NCBI GenBank assembly: GCA_016706545.1
Contig: JADJJK010000015.1
Coordinates: 92,999 to 156,998, forward strand
Direction: 5' to 3'
Source of the DNA: Myxococcales bacterium
GTDB taxonomy: Bacteria; Myxococcota_A; Polyangia; Haliangiales; Haliangiaceae
DNA: 64,000 nucleotides
This document shows, piece after piece, positions 35,831 through 44,323 of the stretch. The notes beneath the pieces were generated by a model, which ran no database searches, was not told the DNA's origin, and saw nothing but the letters and a program-made list of their open reading frames with translations. The translations under genes and the position numbers were made by a program. Within the stretch, counting starts at the first letter, position 1. Each line of letters begins with the position of its first letter.

Positions 35831-38800
35831 TTGCCGACAGAGTCCGATACGCTGCGCCGGGCGGGCAGGTTCGTCCTTGGGCCGTTGCTGGGCCGCGGCG
35901 CGCACGGCGCGGTGTACGAGGCGTCGGACCCCGCGGTCGGCCAGGTGGTCGCGGTCAAGATCTTCGGCGATGCCTGTGACCCCAGCCGGATCCGCCGGGA
36001 GATCGCGGCGCTTCGCCTCTTGCGGGTGCGCGGGGTGGTGCAGTTCATCGAAGAGGGCATCGCCAGCGGCCAGGTGTATCTGGCGATGGAGCGGGTGCGC
36101 GGGTGCGACTTTCCGGGGGGACCGCGGCCGATGCCCTGGTCGGCGATGGCGCACACGGTCATCGCGCTGTTCGAGACGCTCGCCGAGGTCCACAGCGCCG
36201 GCATCGTTCACCGCGATCTGAAGCCAGCCAACGTGCTGGTGGACGCGCAAGGGCGGCCCACCGTGGTCGACTTCGGCGTGTCGTGGGGCGCCAACATCGC
36301 CCCGGCGCACACGCTGGAGGGCCAGATCATCGGCACGCCGGCCTACCTTTCTCCCGAGCAGATCCGCGGCGAGCCGGTGGGCACCGCGACGGATCTGTAC
36401 GCGGCGGGGGTCATGCTGTACGAGGCGCTCTCCGGCGTGGTGCCGCACGGCGGCAACACCGTGGGCCTGTTTTACCGGCGGGTGCGCGACGAGGTGACGC
36501 CGCTCCTGGAGGTGGCGCCGGAGACGCCGCGCTCGGTGGCGCGGGTGGTGGACCAGCTCCTGCGCAACAGCCCGATCGAGCGCCCGCGCTCGGCTGACCT
36601 GGTGGTGGCGCTGCTCACGCAGAGCAGCGGAGCCGGCGCGGCGGCGATCCCTCGCCTGGGCAGCCGCGACGCCGCGGCGGAGGTCCTGGCGGCGCTCGAG
36701 CGTGGGCTCTCGGCGGTGGTGGTGGGGCCGCTGGGCTCGGGCCGCACCAGCGTGCTCGACGAGGTGCAGCGGTGCTGCGCAGAGCGCGGGCGGCGCTGCG
36801 TGGCGCTGGTCCCGGGCCGGCTGCCGTACGCGAGCCTCGGGCCGCTGGCGGCGGGGCTGTTGCCGGGTGATCGGCCGGGCGAGCGGTCGCTCGCCGAGGT
36901 GGACGCGCTGGCCGAGCAAGCGCTCACCGCGGCGCTGACCAGCGGCACGCTGGTGTTCGCCGACGACCTGGAGTCCTGCGACTCGCGCACCCAGCGCCTG
37001 CTGGAGCGGGTGGCCGAGCAGGGCAATACCGTGCGGTCTCGGCTGTGGCGGGCGCCAGCGTCTCGGGTGCGGCGCGCGGCGACCCGCCCGCCCAACGAGC
37101 CGGTGACGGTGATGCTGCGCGACTTCGACGAGCTTGAGCTGCGCGCGCTGTTCCTTGGCGGCGACCGGGTCTTTCACACGCGCGCCGACGCCGCGCGGAT
37201 CTTGCACCACCTCACCGGCGGGCGCGCCGCGAGGGTGGCGGCGGAGCTGACGCGCTGGGTCCGGCTGGGCGTGGCGCGCTGGCAGGGCGCTCACCTGAGC
37301 GTCGATCCGGGCCTCATCGACGAGCTCGACGCGCGGCCCTCCGCGTCCGTGTTGCTCGATTGCGCGATCCCAGATCACCTCACCGCGCCGATGGAGTGGT
37401 TGACCTTGTGCGCCGCCGGGGTGGAGCTGGAGGTGCTGGCGCGGGCCATGGCGTTGCGGCGGTTCGAGGTGGAGGGGATGGTGGAGGAGCTGGAGGCGCT
37501 TGGCGCGGTGGGGCGCAAGGGCTCGCTGGTGGTGTCCACCGGTCACGCGCGCAACACCGAGCCGTGGAGCCCGGCGGCGGTGCGCGCGGCGCACCGCGCG
37601 CTGGCCGCGGAGCTGGCACCGGGGAGCGCCCGCCGGCTCCTGCACCTCCTCGCTGGCACAGAGCCCAACGATCCGGTGTCGCCGGCGGCCATCGCCGACG
37701 AGGCGGTCGCGCTGGCGCGCGGCAGCGTGGCCGATGGCCGGTTGCCGCGCGCGGTGACCTGGCTGGCCGACAGCATGGTCGCCATCCGCCACGGCGACGA
37801 CCCGCAGGCGGTGGTGGCGGTGGTGACGGAGTGGCTGCGGGTGGCGGCCATGGCGCGCACCGCGGTGGCGCTGGATCAGGTGCTCGCCGAGCTGGCGCGC
37901 ACGCCGGCCGATCCGGCGGTGCCCAACCTGCAGCGGTTCGCGCACGCCGCCCTGGCGGTGCTCACCGGCAGCGCCCGCGCGCTGGAGCAGGCCGAGCAGG
38001 TGGAGCCGTTCGCCAGCGAGGCGCTGGAGCTGGAGCGGTACTCCCTGCTGGTGCATGCGTCGCGGCGCGCCGAGCTGGACACCGAGCGGCGGGTGGTGGC
38101 GAGCGCGGCGCGCTGGGCCCGCGCGCGCGCCGACCGCGAGGCGCTGGCCCGGGCGTCGTCGTGGCAGGGGCGGCTGTGCTATCGCGAGAGCGCCTTCTCC
38201 GAGGCTGCGCGGTTGCACCACGAGGCGGCGCGGCTCACCGGCCAGGCCACGATCCAGGTCGACTCGCTGCTCGACGCGGCGTCCGCGGAGATGGAGGACC
38301 TCGACGTGGAGGCCGCGCTGCGCGACGCCGAGGCCGCGCGCGCGACCGCGATGGCCAACCGCAACCCGCTGCAGGAGGCGCGGGCGGAGTGGCTGCTCCG
38401 CACCCTGGCGTACCGCGAGGACCGCACCACCGAGATCGACGAGGAGCTGCTGTCGCTCATGCCCAAGATCGGCGCGCCCGATCTGGAGGCGCTGGTGTCG
38501 TTCACCGAGGCGGCGGTGGCGTTCCGGCTGGGGCGTGTGCAACGCTCGCTCGAGCTGGCGATGCACGCGCACGAGCGGTGGCGCGAGCTGGGCCGCGTCA
38601 CCCCGGCGGCGATCTCCTTGAGCCTGGCCGCGGCCTGCGGGGCCGAGGTGGCGGCGGCGGTGGTGGAGGAGCTGATCGAGGAGGCGCGCGCGGCGGCCGA
38701 TCCGGTGGTCGGGATCCAGGTGCTGGCCTTGCTGGTGCGCGGCCTGCCCGCCTTGCGGCCACGGCTGCGCGCGCTGGCCACCCGGCTGGCGCAGAGCATC

Positions 38801-38872
38801 GCGCCACGGTACCTGCTGGCGCGCTCGGACGTGCTGTCGCCGCAAGAGGCGATCGAGATGATCTTCGGGTAG
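35831..38872 (+). CDS. Ser/Thr kinase - AAA-type ATPase - TPR regulator (PknK-like)
   Basis: About 1013 residues. The kinase domain (1-260) has LGRGAHGAVYEASD, VVAVKIF, HRDLKPANVLVD, DFGVSWG and GTPAYLSPEQ. A P-loop ATPase follows: Walker A GPLGSGRTS (about 298-306; Arg takes the place of the usual Lys), then LVFADDLES as Walker B. The C-terminal half is helical with repeat character (TPR-like). This is the plan of PknK/MalT-type STAND regulators, which bind inducer and sit in the cytoplasm. No ATG fits; a TTG at 35831, 11 bases after the previous stop, is the first good start. Downstream is a 22-base repeat and, convergent on the minus strand, the sigma-54-type activator. Confidence 0.87.
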   Translation: MPTESDTLRRAGRFVLGPLLGRGAHGAVYEASDPAVGQVVAVKIFGDACDPSRIRREIAALRLLRVRGVVQFIEEGIASGQVYLAMERVRGCDFPGGPRPMPWSAMAHTVIALFETLAEVHSAGIVHRDLKPANVLVDAQGRPTVVDFGVSWGANIAPAHTLEGQIIGTPAYLSPEQIRGEPVGTATDLYAAGVMLYEALSGVVPHGGNTVGLFYRRVRDEVTPLLEVAPETPRSVARVVDQLLRNSPIERPRSADLVVALLTQSSGAGAAAIPRLGSRDAAAEVLAALERGLSAVVVGPLGSGRTSVLDEVQRCCAERGRRCVALVPGRLPYASLGPLAAGLLPGDRPGERSLAEVDALAEQALTAALTSGTLVFADDLESCDSRTQRLLERVAEQGNTVRSRLWRAPASRVRRAATRPPNEPVTVMLRDFDELELRALFLGGDRVFHTRADAARILHHLTGGRAARVAAELTRWVRLGVARWQGAHLSVDPGLIDELDARPSASVLLDCAIPDHLTAPMEWLTLCAAGVELEVLARAMALRRFEVEGMVEELEALGAVGRKGSLVVSTGHARNTEPWSPAAVRAAHRALAAELAPGSARRLLHLLAGTEPNDPVSPAAIADEAVALARGSVADGRLPRAVTWLADSMVAIRHGDDPQAVVAVVTEWLRVAAMARTAVALDQVLAELARTPADPAVPNLQRFAHAALAVLTGSARALEQAEQVEPFASEALELERYSLLVHASRRAELDTERRVVASAARWARARADREALARASSWQGRLCYRESAFSEAARLHHEAARLTGQATIQVDSLLDAASAEMEDLDVEAALRDAEAARATAMANRNPLQEARAEWLLRTLAYREDRTTEIDEELLSLMPKIGAPDLEALVSFTEAAVAFRLGRVQRSLELAMHAHERWRELGRVTPAAISLSLAAACGAEVAAAVVEELIEEARAAADPVVGIQVLALLVRGLPALRPRLRALATRLAQSIAPRYLLARSDVLSPQEAIEMIFG

Positions 38873-38910
38873 GGCGACGGCGTCGTGGTCGTCGCCGTCG
38901 CCGCTGTCGT

Positions 38911-38957
38911 GCTTCAGCGCCAGCTCGCCGCCAGCGCTTCAGCGCCAGCTCGCCGCC
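38911..38957. repeat. 22-base direct repeat, period 25
   Basis: Identical copies GCTTCAGCGCCAGCTCGCCG + CC at 38911-38932 and 38936-38957, in the 106-base gap between the convergent kinase-ATPase and sigma-54 activator genes. It probably forms part of the transcription-end region. Confidence 0.7.
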
Positions 38958-38978
38958 GTCGCCTCCGAAGCGCCAGGC

Positions 38979-40679
38979 TCAGGGCAGATCTTCGAGCTCG
39001 CCGCTCTCTCCGAGCAGCCGCAACAGCACCCTGGCGCGCTCCAGCTCACGAGTGATCATGCGCTGGTGGTTGCGGTTGGCCACCGCGTCGTCGAGGCCCA
39101 AGAGCAGCGCGGCGGCCTCCTTGGAGCGGGTCTGCTCCAGCGCGGCGTGGACCACCAGGCCGCGAAAGCCGTCGAGCACCTTGATGGGCAGGACGCCGCG
39201 CATCTGCGCGAACTGCACCAGCCGCGCGGCGATGCTGCGCAGGCTCGCGGGCAGGGTCTCTTGCTGCACGGGCGTGGTCACCCCGCGCTCGGCGCCGAGC
39301 GCCTGGCGCACGCGCTCGGCGTCAATCGTGGGCGACCGCTTGTCGGTGGCGGTAGCCAGCGCATAGGCGCGGCGCACCACGTTGTCGAGCTGGCGCAGGT
39401 TGCCCGGCCACGAGTTGGCGCACAGCATGTCGATGGCGTCCTGCGTGATCTGCACCGCCTCGTTGGTGCCGGAGCCGGAGTGTCGTCGCTGGGCCATGTA
39501 GCGCACCCAGCGGGGGATCTCGTCCTTGCGCTCGTCGAGCGAGGGCAAGGTCACCGGCAACACGTGGATCCGGTAGTAGAGATCTTCGCGGAAGGTGCCG
39601 GCCTTGACACAGGCCTGCAGGTCCGCGTTGGTGCCCACCATCACGCGCAGGTTGGTGTTGCGCGGCGGGCCGTTCTCGCCGATGGGGCGAAACGTGCGCT
39701 CCTCGAGGATCTGCAAGAAGCCGGCCTGGGTGGACAGCGACAGCTTGTCGATCTCGTCGATGAACAAGGTGCCGCCGGCGGCGCGGGTCAGCGCGCCCGG
39801 GAAATCATTGATGGCGCCAGTGAAGGCGCCGCGCTGCCAGCCGGTGATCTGCGCCATCTGCAGCTCTGCTGGCACCCCCGTGAGGTCCATCAGCTCGAAC
39901 GGCCCGGCGGCGCGCAGCGAGCGGGCGTGGCACCAGCGCGCCAGGCGCGACTTGCCCGCGCCGGTGGGCCCGGCGATGAGCAGGGTGTCGTCCAGCGCGG
40001 CGAACACCTTGAGCAGCTCGATGAGGTTGGCGGTGTTGACGCCCACCACCGGCAAGAGATCGTCGCCCTCCACCGGCTCATCCGGCCCGCGCGGCGTCAA
40101 CATGCGCAGCCGCGGCGCGATCGCGTCGGCGAGGACCTTGAGGCTGCTCACCACGTCGAGGTTGGGGAAGCCGCGGCCGATCCACGGGGTGGCCTGCGCC
40201 TCGATCCACACGGCGCCGCCCACGGTCGCGCCCTCGGTGCGAAGCGGCAGCAGCAAGATGTGGGTGGAGTCTCGCAGGCGCAGCCGGTCGATGGTGGGGC
40301 CGGTGAGGCTCAGCGCTGGCTCGGGCACCAGGAACTCGCTCTTGCCGTCGAGCGAGACCGCTGCGGAGAGCTGCACCTCGATCACCAGCGGGCAGGCGTG
40401 CTGGGCGATCCACTGCCACGCCGCGGTCGGGGGCAGGTAGGCGCGCGCGACGTCGCGCGTGGCGGCGCCGGGCTCCAGCACGTGGACGAAGCGGACCACG
40501 TCGCGGTTGCGGAGCTGCATGCCGGCGCGCAAGAACTTCACGCCGGAGATCCCAGCGCGTCGAGCCGAGCTCTCCAGCTCTGTCAGGATTCCACCGAGGA
40601 CGACGCTGGCCCCTTCTTCCAGCGCTTGCGCATGGGTAACGGCGTCGAGGATTGACCCGATCCACGAGAGCTCGTTCAC
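38979..40679 (-). CDS. Sigma-54-interacting transcription activator (GAF-like + AAA + degenerate Fis HTH)
   Basis: About 566 residues from a GTG at 40679 (VNELSWIGSILDAVTH). An N-terminal region (about 1-200) with GGAVWIEAQ, LKVLADAIAPRL resembles a GAF sensory domain. The AAA+ domain has Walker A AGPTGAGKS, the sigma-54 contact loop GAFTGA (in WQRGAFTGAINDF), Walker B GGTLFIDEIDKL and LPSLDERKDEIP. The C-terminal helix-turn-helix is only loosely like Fis (ALEQTRSKEAAALLLGLD), so DNA binding may be weak or altered. Sigma-54 activators are abundant in Myxococcota. The exact start is uncertain because the frame stays open further upstream. It is divergent from murA across 240 bases. Confidence 0.88.
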   Translation of the reverse strand: MNELSWIGSILDAVTHAQALEEGASVVLGGILTELESSARRAGISGVKFLRAGMQLRNRDVVRFVHVLEPGAATRDVARAYLPPTAAWQWIAQHACPLVIEVQLSAAVSLDGKSEFLVPEPALSLTGPTIDRLRLRDSTHILLLPLRTEGATVGGAVWIEAQATPWIGRGFPNLDVVSSLKVLADAIAPRLRMLTPRGPDEPVEGDDLLPVVGVNTANLIELLKVFAALDDTLLIAGPTGAGKSRLARWCHARSLRAAGPFELMDLTGVPAELQMAQITGWQRGAFTGAINDFPGALTRAAGGTLFIDEIDKLSLSTQAGFLQILEERTFRPIGENGPPRNTNLRVMVGTNADLQACVKAGTFREDLYYRIHVLPVTLPSLDERKDEIPRWVRYMAQRRHSGSGTNEAVQITQDAIDMLCANSWPGNLRQLDNVVRRAYALATATDKRSPTIDAERVRQALGAERGVTTPVQQETLPASLRSIAARLVQFAQMRGVLPIKVLDGFRGLVVHAALEQTRSKEAAALLLGLDDAVANRNHQRMITRELERARVLLRLLGESGELEDLP

Positions 40680-40760
40680 CGAACCAGGGTACCGCTTTTC
40701 TCTTGATAGGAACGCTCGCTGACGATGATTCCGAAAGGGAGCCTCGCATCCACACCCTCT

Positions 40761-40807
40761 GCAAAAGAGGCTGTACGTCGTACTTGTCGGTGAGCACAGG
40801 CTTTTGC
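40761..40807. promoter_or_regulatory. Nested inverted repeats between the sigma-54 activator and murA
   Basis: GCAAAAG (40761-40767) pairs with CTTTTGC (40801-40807), with CTGT/ACAG pairing continued inward. Inside lies GTACG-T-CGTAC (40773-40783). It could be an operator or an RNA hairpin in the murA leader. The 240-base gap has no gene. Confidence 0.4.
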
Positions 40808-40919
40808 GCCGCATGGAGGGCGTGTGCGTCGCGCCAGGTCTGTGGACCACCGGGGGTGGCAAGGTCGCAACAGCGGCGGCTGCGCTTGACGGATCGCCGC
40901 GGGGCACGGAGGATTCCCC

Positions 40920-42200
40920 ATGCCTCCGCGTTTCTTAGTTCAGGGTGGGCGCCCGCTCGCCGGCACGGTGACCCCTGCTGGCAACAAGAATGCAGCGCTC
41001 CCCGCCATCGCAGCCGCGCTGCTTGGCGACGGTCCGGTCGAGCTCTCCAACATGCCTCGCATCGTCGATGTCGAGACCATGCTCGCCCTGGTCGCGGATC
41101 TGGGCGGCGCGGTGGAGTGGACCTCCGCCCACACCGTCCGCATCGATGGGCGCAGCGTCCGCCCCAAGCCCCTGGATCCCACCTTGTGTGCGCGCATCCG
41201 CGCCTCGATCTTGTTCGCCGGGCCGCTCTTGGCGCGCTTTGGCGAGGTGACCCTTGCACCTCCAGGGGGTGACGTCATCGGTCGCCGTCGGATTGACACC
41301 CATATCCTGGCGCTGGAGCAGCTCGGCGCCACCATCGAGCTGGGGGAGCGCTTTCACCTGTCTGCCCCTGCGCTGCGCGGCGCCGAGATCTTCCTGGACG
41401 AGCCCAGCGTCACCGGCACCGAGAACGCGCTGATGGCGGCGGTGATGGCCAAGGGCCGCACCGTCCTGCGCAACGCCGCGGCGGAGCCGCACGTGCAGGA
41501 CGTGGCGCGCTTGCTGGTGGCCATGGGCGCGCACATCGAGGGCATCGGCAGCAACGTGTACGTCATCGAGGGCGGACGGCCGCTGCATGGCGCGAGCTAT
41601 CGCATCGGCGCGGACCACATCGAGATCGCCAGCTTCATTGGCCTGGCCGCGGTGACCCGCAGTCGGCTGGAGATCGAAGACGCGCGCCCCGAAGATCTGC
41701 GCAGCACGCTCCTTGGCTTCGAGCGGTTGGGCGTGCGCGGGCGCTACCAGGGCACGCGGCTCATCATCGATGCGGAGCAGGAGCTGCGCATCCGGCCGGA
41801 TCTGGGCAACCACGTGCCCAAGCTGGAGGACGGACCCTGGCCCGCGTTCCCCGCCGACGCGATGTCCATCGCGGTGGTGACCGCCACGCAGTGCGAGGGC
41901 ATGGTGCTCTTGTTCGAGAAGATGTTCGAGTCGCGCCTGTTCTTCGTGGACAAGCTGATCGGGCTGGGCGCGCGCATCGTGCTCTGCGATCCGCACCGCG
42001 CGGTCATCTCCGGTCCGTCGCAGCTCCGCGGCGGCACGGTGGAGTCGCCGGACATCCGCGCCGGCATGGCGATCCTCCTGGCCGCGCTCGCCGCCGAGGG
42101 CACCAGCACGATCCACAACATCGGCCAGATCGATCGCGGCTACGAGCGCATCGACGAGCGGCTGCGCGCGCTCGGCGCGGAGATCCAGCGCCTGGACTGA
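40920..42200 (+). CDS. murA: UDP-N-acetylglucosamine 1-carboxyvinyltransferase MurA, Asp form
   Basis: 426 residues. First committed step of peptidoglycan synthesis: transfer of enolpyruvate from PEP to UDP-GlcNAc in the cytoplasm. Motifs: AGNKNAALPAI with the catalytic Lys23, LSNMPRIVDVETM, RASILFAGPLLARFG, and the active loop APPGGDVIGRRRID. In most MurA the loop is GGCxIG with the Cys that fosfomycin alkylates; here the residue is Asp118, as in Mycobacterium tuberculosis and Chlamydia enzymes, which are intrinsically insensitive. FPADAMSIAVVTA and IDRGYERIDERLRALGA complete the fold. I expect a functional, fosfomycin-insensitive MurA. It starts at ATG 40920; another MurA could exist elsewhere. 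Confidence 0.93.
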   Translation: MPPRFLVQGGRPLAGTVTPAGNKNAALPAIAAALLGDGPVELSNMPRIVDVETMLALVADLGGAVEWTSAHTVRIDGRSVRPKPLDPTLCARIRASILFAGPLLARFGEVTLAPPGGDVIGRRRIDTHILALEQLGATIELGERFHLSAPALRGAEIFLDEPSVTGTENALMAAVMAKGRTVLRNAAAEPHVQDVARLLVAMGAHIEGIGSNVYVIEGGRPLHGASYRIGADHIEIASFIGLAAVTRSRLEIEDARPEDLRSTLLGFERLGVRGRYQGTRLIIDAEQELRIRPDLGNHVPKLEDGPWPAFPADAMSIAVVTATQCEGMVLLFEKMFESRLFFVDKLIGLGARIVLCDPHRAVISGPSQLRGGTVESPDIRAGMAILLAALAAEGTSTIHNIGQIDRGYERIDERLRALGAEIQRLD

Positions 42201-42208
42201 CGCTGGCG

Positions 42209-42748
42209 CTACGCCTGCAGCAGGAGATCCAGCGCCTGAGTGGCCCGCTGCGCCACCACCACGTGCTCGCGCACGGCGGGCCGCAGGATGCCCTCGGCCA
42301 CCGCGCGATCGAGGAAGTTCACCAGGGGCGCCCAGAACTCGCGCACGTCCAGGAGCACCACCGGCTTGTCATGCAGCGAGAGCTGGCGCCCGGTGAGGAT
42401 CTCGAAGGCCTCTTCGAGTGTGCCAAAGCCGCCAGGTGCCACCACGAAGCCGTCCGCCAGCTCGGCCATCATCGCCTTGCGCTGGTGCATGTTGGCCACC
42501 ACGTGCAAGCGCGACAGCCCGGGGTGCGCGACCTCGCGCGCGACCAGGGACTCCGGAATCACGCCGACCACCTCGGCGCCGGCGTCCAGCGCCGAGTCCG
42601 CCAGCGCGCGCATGAGCCCCACCGAGGCCCCGCCGTAGACGAGCCGCAGGCGGCGCCTGGCGATCTCCGCGCCCAGGTCGCGCACCGCCGCTTCGTAAGC
42701 AGGGTCGTGGCCAGAGGCTGAAGACAGAAAGACACAGACAGACCGCAT
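42209..42748 (-). CDS. LOG family protein (cytokinin riboside 5'-monophosphate phosphoribohydrolase-like)
   Basis: 179 residues from ATG 42748. A Rossmann-like LOG protein. Motifs: SVCVFLSSASGHDPAY, RLVYGGASVGLMRALADSAL, VVGVIPESL, MHQRKAMMAELAD and the signature VAPGGFGTLEE. The enzyme releases adenine from AMP or active cytokinin from its nucleotide; in bacteria it serves nucleotide salvage or signalling. It converges on murA (8-base gap) and shares a very short divergent start region with the GNAT gene at 42772. A start at 42760 (MHVAM) is a possible alternative. Confidence 0.9.
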   Translation of the reverse strand: MRSVCVFLSSASGHDPAYEAAVRDLGAEIARRRLRLVYGGASVGLMRALADSALDAGAEVVGVIPESLVAREVAHPGLSRLHVVANMHQRKAMMAELADGFVVAPGGFGTLEEAFEILTGRQLSLHDKPVVLLDVREFWAPLVNFLDRAVAEGILRPAVREHVVVAQRATQALDLLLQA

Positions 42749-42771
42749 GGCGACGTGCATACCATCCGCTC

Positions 42772-43272
42772 GTGGACTGGGTGGAGAAATCATTTCCGGA
42801 GCTTGGGCCTACCGAGCTGCATGGGATCCTGCGCTTGCGTCAGCGCGTGTTCGTGGTGGAGCAGCAGTGCGTGTACCTCGACGCCGACGGCCACGACGCG
42901 CACGCCAGGCATCTGTGGTTGCCGCAAGGCTCGGTGGCGTCGCCGTCGCGCGAGCTCGCGGGCGCGCTGCCTTCCGCGCTGGCCAACGAACCCGCGGCGT
43001 ACCTGCGCATCCTGCCGCCGGGCGCTGCCTACCAGGAGCCGAGCCTTGGGCGCGTCATCACGGCGCCGGAGGTGCGCGGTCGAGGGCTTGGCGTGGAGCT
43101 CTTGCGAGAAGGGCTGGCCCGGGCGTGGGCAAGGTATGGCCTGGTGCCGATCCGCATCGGCGCGCAGGCCCACCTGGAGGGCTTCTACGGCGCGCTGGGG
43201 TTTCGGCGCGCCTCGGAGGACTACGTGGAGGATGGCATCCGCCACCTGGAGATGCTGATCCCCGGGGGCTGA
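42772..43272 (+). CDS. GNAT family N-acetyltransferase, ElaA-like
   Basis: 166 residues, GTG start. FPELGPTELHGILRLRQRVFVVEQQCVYLDADGHD fits the ElaA N-terminus. The acetyl-CoA-binding turn is VRGRGLGVELLREGL (R/Q-x-x-G-x-G/A), followed by IRIGAQAHLEGFYGALGFRRAS and a terminal HLEML. ElaA proteins are probable acyltransferases of unknown substrate. The gene starts 23 bases from the divergent LOG start. The role is not determined. Confidence 0.85.
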   Translation: MDWVEKSFPELGPTELHGILRLRQRVFVVEQQCVYLDADGHDAHARHLWLPQGSVASPSRELAGALPSALANEPAAYLRILPPGAAYQEPSLGRVITAPEVRGRGLGVELLREGLARAWARYGLVPIRIGAQAHLEGFYGALGFRRASEDYVEDGIRHLEMLIPGG

Positions 43273-43314
43273 GGCCGGTGCGGACGTCCAGCGGCGAAAG
43301 GAAGGCGCGGAGAA

Positions 43315-43400
43315 GCCGGCGCGAGAGGCCGGCGCGAGAGGCCGGCGCGTCAGCTTCTTCGCCTGGCCGGCAAAGCCGGCAAAGCCGGCAAGCCAGCAAA
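43315..43400. repeat. GCCGGC-based tandem repeats
   Basis: Thirteen-base units GCCGGCGCGAGAG at 43315 and 43328 (a partial third follows), then 9-base units GCCGGCAAA/G at 43366, 43375 and 43384. They fill the 213-base gap between the GNAT gene and the secreted protein at 43486. No gene seen. Confidence 0.7.
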
Positions 43401-43485
43401 GCAGGACATCGCCGTCATGGCGCGGCGCCATCGTGCCGAAATCAGGAGGCCGAAAGCTGGCCTGCGGACTGCAATTGCCCCTGGC

Positions 43486-44280
43486 ATGAACCCATCGAGA
43501 ACTTCGGTAGCTGCTCCTGCGTTGCTGCTCTCGCTGCTGGCCGCCGGCCCGGGCTGCCTGCAGCCTGCGTCCGAGCCGGAGCCAGGCGCCAGCACCCTGC
43601 GCGTGGTCAAGACGCTGACCGCCGAGCATCCCATCGCGGGGGTGGACAGCGATGGCCAAGGCGGGCTGTGGCTGGCCTACCAGATCGATCGCGGCTATCC
43701 GGCGGCGAATGAGGTGTCTGTGATCCACTTGTCTTCGTCCGGAGAGCGGCTCTCGCAGTGGCGATACGAAGACGAGTCCACCACCGCGCGCGGCCTGGCG
43801 GTGGGCGCGGGGGCGGTGTGGCTCAACTACAATGATCTCGGCGGCCACAACCACGTGCGCAAGCTGGACCCCGAGACCGGCCGGGTGCTGGCCTCGTTCG
43901 CGACCGAGGATGGCGTCGTCGATCTGGAGGTCGATGGCGAGGTGCTGATGCAGTCGAGCGTGTGGAACCAGGTGATCGCGTCCCGCGCCGCCGATGGCGT
44001 CGAGCAGTGGCGGACCTCGTTCGCCGGGATCGAGTCGTGGCAGCAGCGCGGGCTCGCCGCCGCTGGCGATGGTCGGCTGTGGCTGGCGGACGCAGGGGGA
44101 AACCGCATCCTGTACTTCGCGCCGGGCACCGCGCAAGCCAGCAGCTACCCGCTCGCCCGTCCTGGCGTGGTGGCAGGCTCGCGCGGCCTCGCGTGGGACG
44201 GCGCGCAGCTCGTCATGGCCACCCAAAGCCAGCTCCTCTGGCTCGCGCCTGGCGGCGCCGCGACCGGGTGGGAGCGCTGA
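43486..44280 (+). CDS. Secreted protein with beta-propeller-like (NHL/SMP-30-like) repeats
   Basis: 264 residues from ATG 43486. A signal sequence (TSVAAPALLLSLLAAGPGC) could be cut by either signal peptidase: the Cys is preceded by PG, a poor lipobox. The mature part consists of repeated strands such as GVDSDGQGGLWLAYQ, GLAVGAGAVWLNYN, GLAAAGDGRLWLADAGGNRI and GLAWDGAQLVMATQ, the pattern of a six-bladed propeller in which Gly-Leu-Trp/Trp-Leu-Ala recur. Function unknown. It ends 43 bases before the convergent kinase gene. Confidence 0.7.
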   Translation: MNPSRTSVAAPALLLSLLAAGPGCLQPASEPEPGASTLRVVKTLTAEHPIAGVDSDGQGGLWLAYQIDRGYPAANEVSVIHLSSSGERLSQWRYEDESTTARGLAVGAGAVWLNYNDLGGHNHVRKLDPETGRVLASFATEDGVVDLEVDGEVLMQSSVWNQVIASRAADGVEQWRTSFAGIESWQQRGLAAAGDGRLWLADAGGNRILYFAPGTAQASSYPLARPGVVAGSRGLAWDGAQLVMATQSQLLWLAPGGAATGWER

Positions 44281-44323
44281 GGAGCTCCTCGGGCGACCAC
44301 GGCAGCGTGTGGCGGTCGGGGCC

